A DNA stretch of 37,352 nt from a virus. The notes under the pieces were generated by a model that saw only the letters and a list, made by a program, of their open reading frames with translations, was not told where the DNA came from and did not search any database. The first letter of the stretch is position 1, and each line of letters begins with the position of its first letter. Made by a program: the position numbers and the translations under genes. Of this stretch, positions 11,511-19,973 are shown in pieces. The stretch is taken from positions 1 through 37,352 of IMG/VR virus record IMGVR_UViG_3300017917_002941; one strand, written 5' to 3'.

Positions 11511-12631
11511 TTTGCTGCTTGTTGTTTTTGGAATTGCTGATGACGACGGTCTAGGTGTTTTAGGCCTGGATTAATTTTCTTAGTTACTGCACGAGTATCG
11601 GTAAAATCGTCAACACGACTTGCTACACGGTTCTTCCAATACCAAATGGTTACCTTAGACGATAACCATGGATCGGTTTCTAACTGTTTACGATTACGAG
11701 CTGCTTCTAGTTCGGCTGCTTGAAACTTAGGATCGTTGGGCTGATATGGGTTAACAAACATCATACCCATTGCTTTTCCGGCTCGCATATAATTGTCTCT
11801 GCCTGTCAACTGTATAAATCCACGACCTTTGTAACGCTCACCGTCGCCAGCAAACTTGTTGCCTAGCTTTTTAGCTGTGCGAGGATTTTCGTATTTGCGT
11901 TTGAAGTAATCAGGGCTACCACGTTCAACCATATGTGTAAAGTTCATAGTCTCGTGTGCAGTCTGTGCTAGTAATTGTGTTAGTTCGTTGCCAGCGATAC
12001 CTGCCGATTTAGCCACCGTGGATAAGATGTCTGCCGGTGACATCATCTTGTATTGCGACTGTATTGATTGTGGTAGACCCGGGGACTGTGCAACTTGTCC
12101 ACCGCTCAAAGCCAAGGCTGCTGCTGTGGCTCCTGTGGCTAATTTTGATTTCCAATCTTCTTCTAATGCTGTCGATGCATCAAATGGGTTTCTGATAAAT
12201 TGACCCCACTCACTGATCATTCCCTGGCTCAGTTCCTTAATCATTTCATCAGAAATATAACGCCTACGGTTTGCGTTACGTAAAAATAGATTAACTTGAA
12301 TAGGCTGATCACCTTTCATCTTAATCCATTGCGTAATTCTATTTCTACCTTCGTGGCTTACTACTCGTGCCGGTCGTCTGAAATCACCTTCTTCCCACTC
12401 TGGTGGGTCGTTGATTTCTAAGAAAGGATAAGCAATCTTGCCACCTGCTTGCATATGCTTGGCAATATCGGGATTCTCGGCCCCTGGCGTCAAGGGATTT
12501 GCTAACATTAAAAACATCCTAGGACTCATTGTTACTCTGAGTCCAAAGTAATCAACATCGGTACTACGAGGTGTTTCGCCCCAACCACGCGGATCAAATT
12601 CAGCTTCGGTGATAAATTCTACTGCTCTCAT
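11507..12631 (-). CDS. Leader-tagged GH19-type lysozyme / chitinase-like protein
   Basis: The protein has 374 residues. The leader MRAVEFITE is followed by an N-terminal domain with RPARVVSHEGRNRITQW and PIQVNLFLRN, a ParB/polyvalent-like pattern. From about residue 200 there is a GH19 glycoside hydrolase domain: LLAQTAHETMNFTHM (catalytic Glu), GDGERYKGRGFIQLTG and a C-terminal VTKKINPG. The enzyme would cut the glycan chains of peptidoglycan. Its place in a leader-tagged operon suggests it may be packaged in the head rather than used only as a lysis enzyme, which would be unusual. It could also simply be the endolysin. Confidence 0.88.
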   Translation of the reverse strand: MRAVEFITEAEFDPRGWGETPRSTDVDYFGLRVTMSPRMFLMLANPLTPGAENPDIAKHMQAGGKIAYPFLEINDPPEWEEGDFRRPARVVSHEGRNRITQWIKMKGDQPIQVNLFLRNANRRRYISDEMIKELSQGMISEWGQFIRNPFDASTALEEDWKSKLATGATAAALALSGGQVAQSPGLPQSIQSQYKMMSPADILSTVAKSAGIAGNELTQLLAQTAHETMNFTHMVERGSPDYFKRKYENPRTAKKLGNKFAGDGERYKGRGFIQLTGRDNYMRAGKAMGMMFVNPYQPNDPKFQAAELEAARNRKQLETDPWLSSKVTIWYWKNRVASRVDDFTDTRAVTKKINPGLKHLDRRHQQFQKQQAAK

Positions 12632-13872
12632 AATAATTCGTTGGCAATACGGTTAACGGCTGTGCCTATCCAATCTACAACATCGCCGGCAATAGTATAG
12701 GATGCATCCATTGCATCATCTTCGTTAACTTCTTCTAAAGATTCAGTTATAGCACTGTAGAAATCTTGTTCAGTACACCAGTCATGTACCACTTCAGTTA
12801 AAGGATCGTACATTGAATCTGCATCTTTGAACATATCAATGTCGTCGCCTACACGGTCAATGATATCCTTAACCAATTTTGACCCGTAGTCATTAAATGC
12901 TTCCCATATCATTTCATAAGTTTCGTCTCGGTCAAGGAACATCTTGATATCCCGTCCGTGCTCGCTCCAAATATCTTTGATAATTCTTTGAGCAATTTCT
13001 TTGGTGTTCTCACCAATGAAGATTTCCATCTGTCTTGCAAATTCGCCTTTGAAATTCTTATATAAATCTCTGTACTGGTCGATATCGAGAAGCAATGCCT
13101 TAACACTGAACTTTTCTGCCTGGTCTCGGAAAATGTTACGTAGCTGCGGATAACGTTGTACTAAATCAATAATAGAAACCGGACGGTCGAGTTCGTTCAT
13201 GAACTGTTTGCTTTCAAAGTGCCACTGGTATTTTTCGCCGTTATGTTCAGGACGTCGGGGAATAATGATATACAGTGGACCACGACGGCTATAAGTGTTA
13301 AACATATTATGGGCTGATGTTGATGCTGTGCACCATTTAGTTCCTTGCCCGTAGTAGCAAGCAGCAGTCTGATCCTCGGGCACTATGATCCTAATATCGT
13401 TGTCCCGATAGTATTCTTTGGCCTGACCTCTTTCAACATTGCCGTCGTCCGTGGTAACATCAGCCTGACTGTCAACAACTGAAGCAAAGTCATGAAAATC
13501 TTTAAAACGATTTATGTCGTTGTGAGGTGGCCCTAATTTTTTACGCTGTACAAGTTGATAAAATTTAGCCAACACTGGACCCATTTGGTTTAGTACATCT
13601 TCGAGATGCATGGTGTCGCGCACATATGTTCTTGCTAACCATTGAACGTATTGCTTGTTTTTAGTAGGGTCAGTCTTTTCAAGCATATCCAACACAGTAT
13701 ATGCTACGTTGTGTGCAGTAGTTGGACTGGGTTGCTCAAAGTATTGAGCATTGATACCTAGTCGTTGCCACCAACTTGGACCTTCACGACGTAAACGATC
13801 GTAGATAGCAGACCCAAGATTTTTAAGGGTAACGTCTCTGCTGTACTCTAATAAAAATTCTTTAGCTCGCAT
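12628..13872 (-). CDS. Leader-tagged protein with GxGTKWCTA domain
   Basis: The protein has 414 residues. The leader MRAKEFLLE is followed by a helical N-terminal part. Around residues 160-240 lies IRIIVPEDQTAACYYGQGTK then WCTASTSAHNMFNTY, YIIIPRR and YQWHFESKQFMNELDRPV. I recall this WCTA module from many large-phage proteins, but its function is not established. The conserved Cys and Gly-x-Gly-Thr might form an active site. The C-terminal third is acidic and helical. It is coupled to the GH19 gene by ATGA and follows the GP88-like gene directly. Confidence 0.82.
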   Translation of the reverse strand: MRAKEFLLEYSRDVTLKNLGSAIYDRLRREGPSWWQRLGINAQYFEQPSPTTAHNVAYTVLDMLEKTDPTKNKQYVQWLARTYVRDTMHLEDVLNQMGPVLAKFYQLVQRKKLGPPHNDINRFKDFHDFASVVDSQADVTTDDGNVERGQAKEYYRDNDIRIIVPEDQTAACYYGQGTKWCTASTSAHNMFNTYSRRGPLYIIIPRRPEHNGEKYQWHFESKQFMNELDRPVSIIDLVQRYPQLRNIFRDQAEKFSVKALLLDIDQYRDLYKNFKGEFARQMEIFIGENTKEIAQRIIKDIWSEHGRDIKMFLDRDETYEMIWEAFNDYGSKLVKDIIDRVGDDIDMFKDADSMYDPLTEVVHDWCTEQDFYSAITESLEEVNEDDAMDASYTIAGDVVDWIGTAVNRIANELL

Positions 13873-15564
13873 TTAGTGGTACATTAAAAAACTATTGATG
13901 ACATCTCTACGATTGGCAGCACGATCACCGGCGCCGGGCTGAACAATAACGTTCCAATGAGGTTTGTCGCCTATAGGAGTATTTAACATCTGATCATAAG
14001 TGATGATTGTATCAGGGTTGACTTTATATGCTTTAGCTAATCGGTCCTTGAATACTTCCAATGACTGCGGATCCTTGAACTGTGTGCGACCTTTTTCGTC
14101 TTTAATTAGTTTGTTGCCTTCGCGAGCAATTAAGTCGTAGAACATATCTTTAGGAACAGTGACACCTTGCTTGACACTCTGCTTAGTAGCATCTCTGTGG
14201 AATTCAACTTTCTTTACTTCACGACTCTTAGCACCAGAACTAAAGTTAATAATAAAATTGGGTGGTGTATCTGCTGTGGCTACATCTCCCATTTTTGTAT
14301 ATGCATAGAACTGTACATCAGGGTTACTACGTGCAACGTCAAATGCTAGGTCTAGATATTCTTTACTAAAGAAGTCGCCGGCATCGTGCCAACGAACTAC
14401 TAACTTAATTCCATGCTTGTCGGCCTTTTTCTTAATAACGCTGATTTCTCGGTTAACCATATCACTGTAACCCTTAGGATCATTTACTAAGAAATTCAAT
14501 GCTTGTGCAGCACTCATTGAGCTTGCAGGGAACATAACATAACCGCCTTTGCGAGCATAGCAGAACAATTGACATTCGCCGGCACCTGGACATGTAGTAA
14601 TCTCAACAAAGTCGCCGGATCCTTCGTCGACAACAATGCCAGATATTGCCGGCAAGGTTAAGTCATAAATTATTTCGCCTTCGGTCTTAGACTTTTCCAT
14701 CTTGGCATTAGTGCCTAGTAACGAGCGTGGCCTAGTTGTAATCTGGTTAGCTAAATCATCTAAGTCCCAAACGTCATCAGGATCGTCGCTCTTGGTAATC
14801 GCCTTGATGTTACTAGCATGGATAATAGGTTTAAATTTATCCTGTTTGGTTTTTGTGCCAGCTTTAATTCTATCCATGTAGGCATGCAACTCTTTGCGAC
14901 TCATTTTTTTGTGAGGTGCATTGAGTTTTATTTCTTCAAATTTGAGACCTGGATTTCTTTTATTCCTAGGCTTAAATTGTATTACGTTAGCACCACCTTG
15001 GCTACCTTTAGTTCTAACCAGATTTGGTAATTCGGGTGCGTATTCAAACCCAAGAGCTTCAAGTTCTGCAAGAAGTTCGGCGATACTTTGTTTCAAACTT
15101 TGAACATTGTGTGGATTACCGGCAGCAATAGTTGATCCAGAATGTTGGATGTGTTCTAGATCTTCCAGGTCTTGTTGTAGTTCTTGTGCTATTGCTCTGG
15201 CAGTATTTAGATCACCGGCTGCTTCGTGTACGCTGCCTTTGGTGATATAGTTAGGAGCAATTGAAATAATATCACCTACACGGTGTTTAGCCGGTTTGGT
15301 TCCGGGCTGAACTTGTACAATCTGTATCTTTACTTTTCCAAATTCGGTAATCTCTTTAATTTGTCCTATTAGGCTTTGGTACGTAGGAAACTGTTTAGTT
15401 AGATCAACTAATCTACCTACGCCCACTTGACGCTTATTCATGATTTCGTCTCTGTTTTCGTCAACAGTATCACCGCCGACCTTAACAGTGTTAACAGTGA
15501 AACCGCCGAGGGTACGACTGGAGGACTGTTTTTTTGTTTCGGGTGTAAATTGATGTGCTCTCAT
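13873..15564 (-). CDS. Leader-tagged GP88-like protein (563 aa)
   Basis: The leader MRAHQFTPE is a divergent member of the set. Residues about 50-110 form a small beta domain. From about residue 320 the sequence TTCPGAGECQLFCYARKGGY, then VVRWHDAGDFFSKEYLDLAF and VQFYAYTKM, matches the phage GP88 family (named from mycobacteriophage gp88), a TIM-barrel-like domain with conserved cysteines. Its reaction is unknown. The Cys pattern recalls metal- or FeS-binding enzymes. The gene ends before the WCTA gene with TAA directly followed by its start. Family assignment is strong; capsid packaging is inferred from the leader only. Confidence 0.88.
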   Translation of the reverse strand: MRAHQFTPETKKQSSSRTLGGFTVNTVKVGGDTVDENRDEIMNKRQVGVGRLVDLTKQFPTYQSLIGQIKEITEFGKVKIQIVQVQPGTKPAKHRVGDIISIAPNYITKGSVHEAAGDLNTARAIAQELQQDLEDLEHIQHSGSTIAAGNPHNVQSLKQSIAELLAELEALGFEYAPELPNLVRTKGSQGGANVIQFKPRNKRNPGLKFEEIKLNAPHKKMSRKELHAYMDRIKAGTKTKQDKFKPIIHASNIKAITKSDDPDDVWDLDDLANQITTRPRSLLGTNAKMEKSKTEGEIIYDLTLPAISGIVVDEGSGDFVEITTCPGAGECQLFCYARKGGYVMFPASSMSAAQALNFLVNDPKGYSDMVNREISVIKKKADKHGIKLVVRWHDAGDFFSKEYLDLAFDVARSNPDVQFYAYTKMGDVATADTPPNFIINFSSGAKSREVKKVEFHRDATKQSVKQGVTVPKDMFYDLIAREGNKLIKDEKGRTQFKDPQSLEVFKDRLAKAYKVNPDTIITYDQMLNTPIGDKPHWNVIVQPGAGDRAANRRDVINSFLMYH

Positions 15565-15565
15565 A

Positions 15566-16588
15566 TTATTTGTTAAAGTATCCTCGGACCATGTCTAATC
15601 CGCTTTGAACCTTTTGTCTATCTGCTTCGGCTCGTGCTTGTGCCTCAGGTGTTTCGGCTTTGTCACGCTTTTTGGCATTGATGTCTATCATGGCTTTTTC
15701 TGTATAACGCTCAAGGAACTTATTTAGAAAATCTTCTGCAGATTCGAATCTAGCTAAATCACCTTGACCGTACATGTTATTTAACTCAAAGCTACGAGCC
15801 AGGCCTTGTACACCTTTTACCAACTTGGCAATCTTAACATCGTTAATATCATTACCAGGGAACTGCTTTAGCTGTGGATCTATCTGAGGATTTTTTATTC
15901 CTAATTGTTTAGCTTCGTAAGCAAATATATCGTAGATAAATCTTTCAGGGTCGGTACTAACTGTGACAACCTGTGTACCCTTTTGTTTACTAAATGGTAC
16001 ATGTTGGCCGTCAACGACTTTTAATTGCACACCGGCATGTTGTATGCTTAGGTCTAGTAGGTCGCCAAGAACACTAAACATATTGCCAAACAACAAACCT
16101 TTTACACCACGTTCGGGAGTAACTCGAGCAGCACCCCAATGACTTAAACTTTCTGGGTGCCACATGAAATCTATTTGCACATAGTCTTTAGCGCCAATTT
16201 GAAATATAGGATGGCCGGGTTTGCTTTCACTGGTATCAACATAAGGAGCAAGACCTGCACGAACAAACTCGTCAGCTAATGCGTTCCAATAATTGGTAAA
16301 CTGTCCTTGTGTCAGGCCTTCTTGGTCTGGGGCAATCATCTGTAAATCAATGTCGCCGTAAATCTTGTCTGGATCTTGGGCAGTATCAACTTCGTGGTAT
16401 GCACTAGAGCCAGTGGGTCGTCCACGTTTAACTGGTGGTAACTTTTTAGCGGCAAGAAATTTATTAAAGTCGCCGACAAAACGATCAACAACTTTTAATG
16501 TTTGCCCAACAACAGCAGGTTTCAACACAGTACCTTGTGTTATAGTTGTATCCCAACCACCTTCAAAAATAAATTCTCTGGCTCTCAT
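15566..16588 (-). CDS. Leader-tagged nucleotidyltransferase
   Basis: The start at MRAREFIFE (16588) overlaps the previous stop by ATGA. The five codons upstream belong to the overlap. The protein has 340 residues. At about residues 60-85 it has GRPTGSSAYHEVD and YGDIDLQMI, the G-S and D-x-D signature of the polymerase-beta nucleotidyltransferase fold. YVQIDFMWHP later supplies the third acidic residue. Target (protein, RNA or small molecule) is unknown. An enzyme delivered with the DNA could modify a host factor at once, as T4 Alt does (inference). Confidence 0.85.
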   Translation of the reverse strand: MRAREFIFEGGWDTTITQGTVLKPAVVGQTLKVVDRFVGDFNKFLAAKKLPPVKRGRPTGSSAYHEVDTAQDPDKIYGDIDLQMIAPDQEGLTQGQFTNYWNALADEFVRAGLAPYVDTSESKPGHPIFQIGAKDYVQIDFMWHPESLSHWGAARVTPERGVKGLLFGNMFSVLGDLLDLSIQHAGVQLKVVDGQHVPFSKQKGTQVVTVSTDPERFIYDIFAYEAKQLGIKNPQIDPQLKQFPGNDINDVKIAKLVKGVQGLARSFELNNMYGQGDLARFESAEDFLNKFLERYTEKAMIDINAKKRDKAETPEAQARAEADRQKVQSGLDMVRGYFNK

Positions 16589-17457
16589 TGTTGTCCTGTC
16601 CAAGTTGCATATAGGCCGCCACCTGAGTAATAGCCGCTGCTGTAGACTTTACTCAGATTCGTATCTACATAGGCCTTTAATTCTTGTTTGGTGGTGTCTG
16701 GTTTAACGTCAAAGGCAAAATAATGATGTCTTGATTTGTTCTGACCTATATACTGCCCGCCTAGTTGACTCATTATAATATCAATTCTTTTTTCAGCTGC
16801 TTTATTATGGCTAGAAATCCTGCTTGTAGCGTCCCAGTGATCAAAGTTTTTTGGATCTAAGGTTTTAATATCACTGTCATCGATTTTAAAATAGCCCTTC
16901 ATCTCAACGCCGGGAATCTGACTTAGACTCATCCAGTTTCTACGACCGCCGGGCGTTTGGCTAGAGCCAGCAAGTAGGGGACGCTTCAAGATTGTTAGTA
17001 CAATACCATACAATGCTTTGGCAATACCTACACCTCTGTAATCTTCGTCTACTGTAATTGTTCCCACTTGCATAGCACCTTTAAGTGGAAAATAGTAACT
17101 AGCATCCATTACAGTAAGTTGTCCTATTAGTTTACCAGGAGATTGTTCATATTTTTCTTTTTCTTCGGCGTTACGTCGTTTTATGTACTCTATCCTACGT
17201 GCCCATTCTGATCTAGTATAAAAAGGAGGACGCTCTGTACGCATAGGTACCTCTGGGTACTCACCTTTGTCTTTTGGATCCCATATTTTTATTGTAAAAT
17301 CACCACGGTCGTTAGTTATAGAATACAACAACCCGCTGCCGCCGGGAAGTTTACGAACAACTTTTTCTTTACCGTAAGAGTCTAAGTAATCTTTTCCGCC
17401 CTCAAAACCGCTTTTTGACAAGCGTTCTATTTCATTTAAAAAATCTGCTGCTCGCAT
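16585..17457 (-). CDS. Leader-tagged GNAT acetyltransferase
   Basis: The protein has 290 residues with leader MRAADFLNE. The acetyl-CoA binding motif is clear: VGTITVDEDYRGVGIAKALYG at about residues 131-151, preceded by the GQLTVMDASYYF strand. Before it lies a charged linker that is probably exposed. The substrate is unknown. Because it carries the leader, it may be injected to acetylate a host protein (inference). The start has no ribosome site but lies directly after the preceding stop. Confidence 0.88.
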   Translation of the reverse strand: MRAADFLNEIERLSKSGFEGGKDYLDSYGKEKVVRKLPGGSGLLYSITNDRGDFTIKIWDPKDKGEYPEVPMRTERPPFYTRSEWARRIEYIKRRNAEEKEKYEQSPGKLIGQLTVMDASYYFPLKGAMQVGTITVDEDYRGVGIAKALYGIVLTILKRPLLAGSSQTPGGRRNWMSLSQIPGVEMKGYFKIDDSDIKTLDPKNFDHWDATSRISSHNKAAEKRIDIIMSQLGGQYIGQNKSRHHYFAFDVKPDTTKQELKAYVDTNLSKVYSSGYYSGGGLYATWTGQQ

Positions 17458-17458
17458 A

Positions 17459-18280
17459 TTACCAAGCCCTGCAACTCCAATAACGTGCCTTCCAACGTGG
17501 CCCTGGATTATCGCAGTTATGTCTTGCTCTAAAGCTCTTACGACGCTTTGGATTAGACTTTTTAATTTTCATGTTAGGGTCACCAAAGTTTACTTTAACA
17601 ACATTGCCCTTGGGTCCTTTTACGTATACTTTGCTTTTCTTAACATCGCCTTTCATCGGCTTGCCCAACTGAACTTTGCGGCCCTGATACTCAGCTTCTG
17701 CTAGCTGTCCAGAGAAATACTTAACAACATCGTCCCAGGTTTTTATAGAAGGATTTCTTGTTACGTAACTTAGATATTGCTCACACGATCTTAGGTGTTC
17801 TTCGGTAAACTTTTTTTTGTCGTATGCATCTGTACGGTTTGCAACAATAACTAGGTACTCTAATGCAGTGTTCTTTACTGAGGTACGTAACTTTTTCTTA
17901 AGTTCGTCGCTCAATGATTTAATAGTTTTAATACCCCAGGTCATTGCATTACTGCAATCAGATAGTGTTACACCCATTTCTGGTGCAGGCTTAAGTGCCT
18001 TAGTTTCTGGCTCTTTCTCTGGCTCAATTTGAGTATACTGTGATGTTCTGGTATCAGGACGCTCAATGGCACCTAAGGGTTCATATGCTGTTCTTGCAAT
18101 TATAGAAGGATTGCCAAAACCTGCTTCAGACAAAATCTCTACTGCTTTTTGATCTAGTTCAATTACTACGCCGTCGTCACGTAGATCTTGTATAGTGGCT
18201 TCAACAAGAGTATCACCCACTTCAATGGCTAGTACATCGCCAATCTGTGGCTCGATATCTGTTAATTCGCTGTATCTCAT
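17459..18280 (-). CDS. First gene of the leader-tagged operon, basic C-terminal motif
   Basis: The protein has 273 residues and begins MRYSELTDIEPQIGD, a related but divergent leader. The middle is helical. The C-terminus contains KVNFGDPNMKIKKSNPKRR followed by KSFRARHNCDN and WKARYWSC, a strongly basic Cys/Trp motif that recurs at the ends of T4-type phage proteins. It may bind nucleic acid or be a packaging signal. GGAG lies before the ATG and a CATAAATA late-type box about 25 bases upstream, so the whole operon down to 10612 may start here. Confidence 0.85.
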   Translation of the reverse strand: MRYSELTDIEPQIGDVLAIEVGDTLVEATIQDLRDDGVVIELDQKAVEILSEAGFGNPSIIARTAYEPLGAIERPDTRTSQYTQIEPEKEPETKALKPAPEMGVTLSDCSNAMTWGIKTIKSLSDELKKKLRTSVKNTALEYLVIVANRTDAYDKKKFTEEHLRSCEQYLSYVTRNPSIKTWDDVVKYFSGQLAEAEYQGRKVQLGKPMKGDVKKSKVYVKGPKGNVVKVNFGDPNMKIKKSNPKRRKSFRARHNCDNPGPRWKARYWSCRAW

Positions 18281-18304
18281 TGGTGTCTCCAGAGGGTATT
18301 GTTA

Positions 18305-18312
18305 TATTTATG
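18305..18312 (-). promoter_or_regulatory. Late-promoter-like CATAAATA for the leader-tagged operon
   Basis: One mismatch to TATAAATA. It lies upstream of a good GGAG site and the first operon gene. Confidence 0.55.
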
Positions 18313-18340
18313 TAAGCTATACAAATAGCCTAATCCAATA

Positions 18341-18817
18341 TCAACACCTATGGAAGTTCTGGTGTTTAAACCATTTTCTTGTTCTAAGTGCGGTTTTTAG
18401 TGGTATGTTATAACGTTCAAAACGTTCGCGATGTTGGAAGAAACTAGGACCATGGCTCATTAAGTAGTCCTTGCCGTTGCGTACACGTTTGGGTCCTATA
18501 ATGTCCCATTGATATTGATGCGCCATTTCGTGTGCTAAAGTAATTATGAACCATTGAATACAATACCATTTGTCGGATAGCTTAATAACGCAAGAGCTGC
18601 CTGTTTCTAATTCTTTGGTATGTCCGTGGCACCAACCCCAGGCTTTGTGTATACGTCCTAGACGTATCTCGGGTCTAGTTAGTTTGCCGTTAAATATTTC
18701 TTCGTTGAGAATGCTGTATATTTTGTTAACTTCTCGTAGGCTAGGTCTGTAAGGCATACGAATCTGGTGCGATTTGCACGGCAGCGGCGTCATCATTAAT
18801 TCGTGTAATTTAGACAT
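18341..18817 (-). CDS. SprT-like zinc metallopeptidase
   Basis: The start at MSKLHELMMTPLP (18817) has AAGGAG 7 bases upstream. The protein has 158 residues. The layout is that of SprT-like domains: VNKIYSILNEEIFNGKL, then the zinc motif TLAHEMAHQYQWD at about residues 91-104, then SHGPSFFQHRERF carrying the third ligand. Cellular relatives (Spartan) cut DNA-protein crosslinks. Phage homologues may act on DNA-bound proteins, but the target here is unknown. It faces the plus-strand gene at 18905 across a divergent pair of late-type promoters. Confidence 0.9.
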   Translation of the reverse strand: MSKLHELMMTPLPCKSHQIRMPYRPSLREVNKIYSILNEEIFNGKLTRPEIRLGRIHKAWGWCHGHTKELETGSSCVIKLSDKWYCIQWFIITLAHEMAHQYQWDIIGPKRVRNGKDYLMSHGPSFFQHRERFERYNIPLKTALRTRKWFKHQNFHRC

Positions 18818-18838
18818 TTGTACACTCCTTACCAAAGT

Positions 18839-18846
18839 TATTTATT
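18839..18846 (-). promoter_or_regulatory. Late-promoter-like AATAAATA
   Basis: One mismatch to TATAAATA. It is directed at the SprT-like gene and is divergent to the plus-strand box at 18867. Confidence 0.45.
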
Positions 18847-18866
18847 TTTTCCTTGCTTTTTAGCAA

Positions 18867-18874
18867 TATAAATA
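18867..18874 (+). promoter_or_regulatory. T4-type late promoter TATAAATA on the plus strand
   Basis: An exact consensus, 30 bases before the only plus-strand gene. Confidence 0.7.
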
Positions 18875-18904
18875 AATTACTCGATTAACTAACAGGAGAA
18901 TCAA

Positions 18905-19279
18905 ATGGAAATCGTTATCATTGGTGGCTTAGCCTTGGTTGCACTTTGGTGGTTTTTCTTCCGCGAAAAGCAGGTAGAATCTAAACCGGCTGCACCATAT
19001 AAAGTAGAAACGCCGCCTGCTGTGGCACCCGTTGCTGAACCAGCAAAATGCGGTTGCGGCCGTAGTCCTACTGGATACTGTGTAGGATTGCATAAACTAA
19101 GCGATGCTGAATGGGCAGTTCATACTGACAACCCAAATAAAGTTGAGCAACCAGTGGCTCCTGCAGAAGCTAAGGCTACACCAGCTAAAAAGCCATCTAA
19201 GCCTCGTGCTAAAAAGCCAGCTACAGCCAAGGCTGCACCAGCTAAAGCTAAACCAGCTAAAAAAGTAGGTAAGAAATAA
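18905..19279 (+). CDS. Membrane-anchored CDGSH-like iron-sulfur protein with Lys/Ala tail
   Basis: This is the only convincing plus-strand gene. AGGAG precedes the ATG, with an exact late promoter behind it. The 124 residues divide into three parts. First comes an N-terminal membrane anchor (IVIIGGLALVALWWFFF). Next is a Cys/His motif CGCGRSPTGYCVGLHKLS (about residues 49-66), close to CDGSH iron-sulfur sites (C-x-C ... C-x-x-x-H) but with VGL for DGS. Last is a low-complexity basic tail of repeated AKPAK units like histone H1. It may hold an FeS cluster at the membrane while the tail contacts DNA or RNA (inference). Zinc binding is an alternative. Confidence 0.8.
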   Translation: MEIVIIGGLALVALWWFFFREKQVESKPAAPYKVETPPAVAPVAEPAKCGCGRSPTGYCVGLHKLSDAEWAVHTDNPNKVEQPVAPAEAKATPAKKPSKPRAKKPATAKAAPAKAKPAKKVGKK

Positions 19280-19307
19280 AAAAAAGGAGATCAATTCTCC
19301 TTTTTTT
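19278..19307. terminator. Bidirectional terminator between converging genes
   Basis: AAAAAAAGGAGA-TCAA-TTCTCCTTTTTTT works on both strands. It follows the plus gene and contains the final codons (EEEKKEN) and stop of the minus gene. Confidence 0.8.
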
Positions 19308-19515
19308 CTTCTTCTAACTGGGCCTTTATATCGTCAAGCTCTTGTATCAATGCAAGAATACGTATAGGCCCTTCTTCAACGATTAAATGTTCGCCGTATC
19401 CAAATTCAATTCTTGTGTATCCGCACTGTGTTATTTCCATTGTGATTATATCGCTGTGTCTTACAATCACAGTTCCGACACCAAGTTTGGTTAATGGAAT
19501 AAAATCAAAATTCAT
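19291..19515 (-). CDS. Small hypothetical protein (74 aa)
   Basis: The ATG at 19515 (MNFDFIPLTKLGVGTVI) overlaps the previous stop by ATGA. The N-terminal two-thirds look beta-rich (VGTVIVRHSDIITMEITQCG) and a charged coiled helix closes the protein. Its 3' end forms one arm of the bidirectional terminator. No family is recognised. Confidence 0.7.
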   Translation of the reverse strand: MNFDFIPLTKLGVGTVIVRHSDIITMEITQCGYTRIEFGYGEHLIVEEGPIRILALIQELDDIKAQLEEEKKEN

Positions 19516-19925
19516 TCGTCTTTGACTTTGCCCCAATTAGATTTGGCGCGAATAGCAAAGGCTAATTCTCTCATTGTACCAAACTCTTTGCTGCCTCGTT
19601 TGTGAGGACCGCTGGCTTTTAGGGCATTGTATTGTTTGAGCAATTCTGCTTTTGAACGACCTTTGTACTTGCCTTTTTCTTCTGGACTTACCTTTGTCTC
19701 AGTATCCCACTTTTCGTCAAGTTCTTCCTCGTCGATTTTTTTAGCAATATCGTGCGCTTTGGTGATTACTCGTTTAGGAAGACCGTGTACTGGTTCGTTG
19801 CCGTAACCGTATTTCTTCTTTGCTACCGCCATGCCTACTGCATATGGGTTTACAGGTTTTTCTGTAACAGGCTGCGAGCCTTCAGTTAGAATGTCTAGAT
19901 ATTTTCGAATTTGTTGTGAGCTCAT
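19512..19925 (-). CDS. Putative head or internal protein (137 aa)
   Basis: The N-terminus MSSQQIRKYLDILTE resembles another type of T4-phage leader, ending in I-L-x-E, which suits prohead protease cleavage. The body is basic and contains KYKGRSKAELLKQYNALKAS and FAIRAKSNWGK, a helical pattern I recall from small phage structural or internal proteins. It has an AATAAATA box and AAAGGAT site upstream, consistent with late expression. Function is unknown. Confidence 0.75.
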   Translation of the reverse strand: MSSQQIRKYLDILTEGSQPVTEKPVNPYAVGMAVAKKKYGYGNEPVHGLPKRVITKAHDIAKKIDEEELDEKWDTETKVSPEEKGKYKGRSKAELLKQYNALKASGPHKRGSKEFGTMRELAFAIRAKSNWGKVKDE

Positions 19926-19944
19926 TGCTAGTATCCTTTAAAAA

Positions 19945-19952
19945 TATTTATT
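19945..19952 (-). promoter_or_regulatory. Late-promoter-like AATAAATA
   Basis: One mismatch to the T4 late box, upstream of the 137-residue gene. Confidence 0.45.
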
Positions 19953-19973
19953 GAATACTAGCAACGAAACCCT

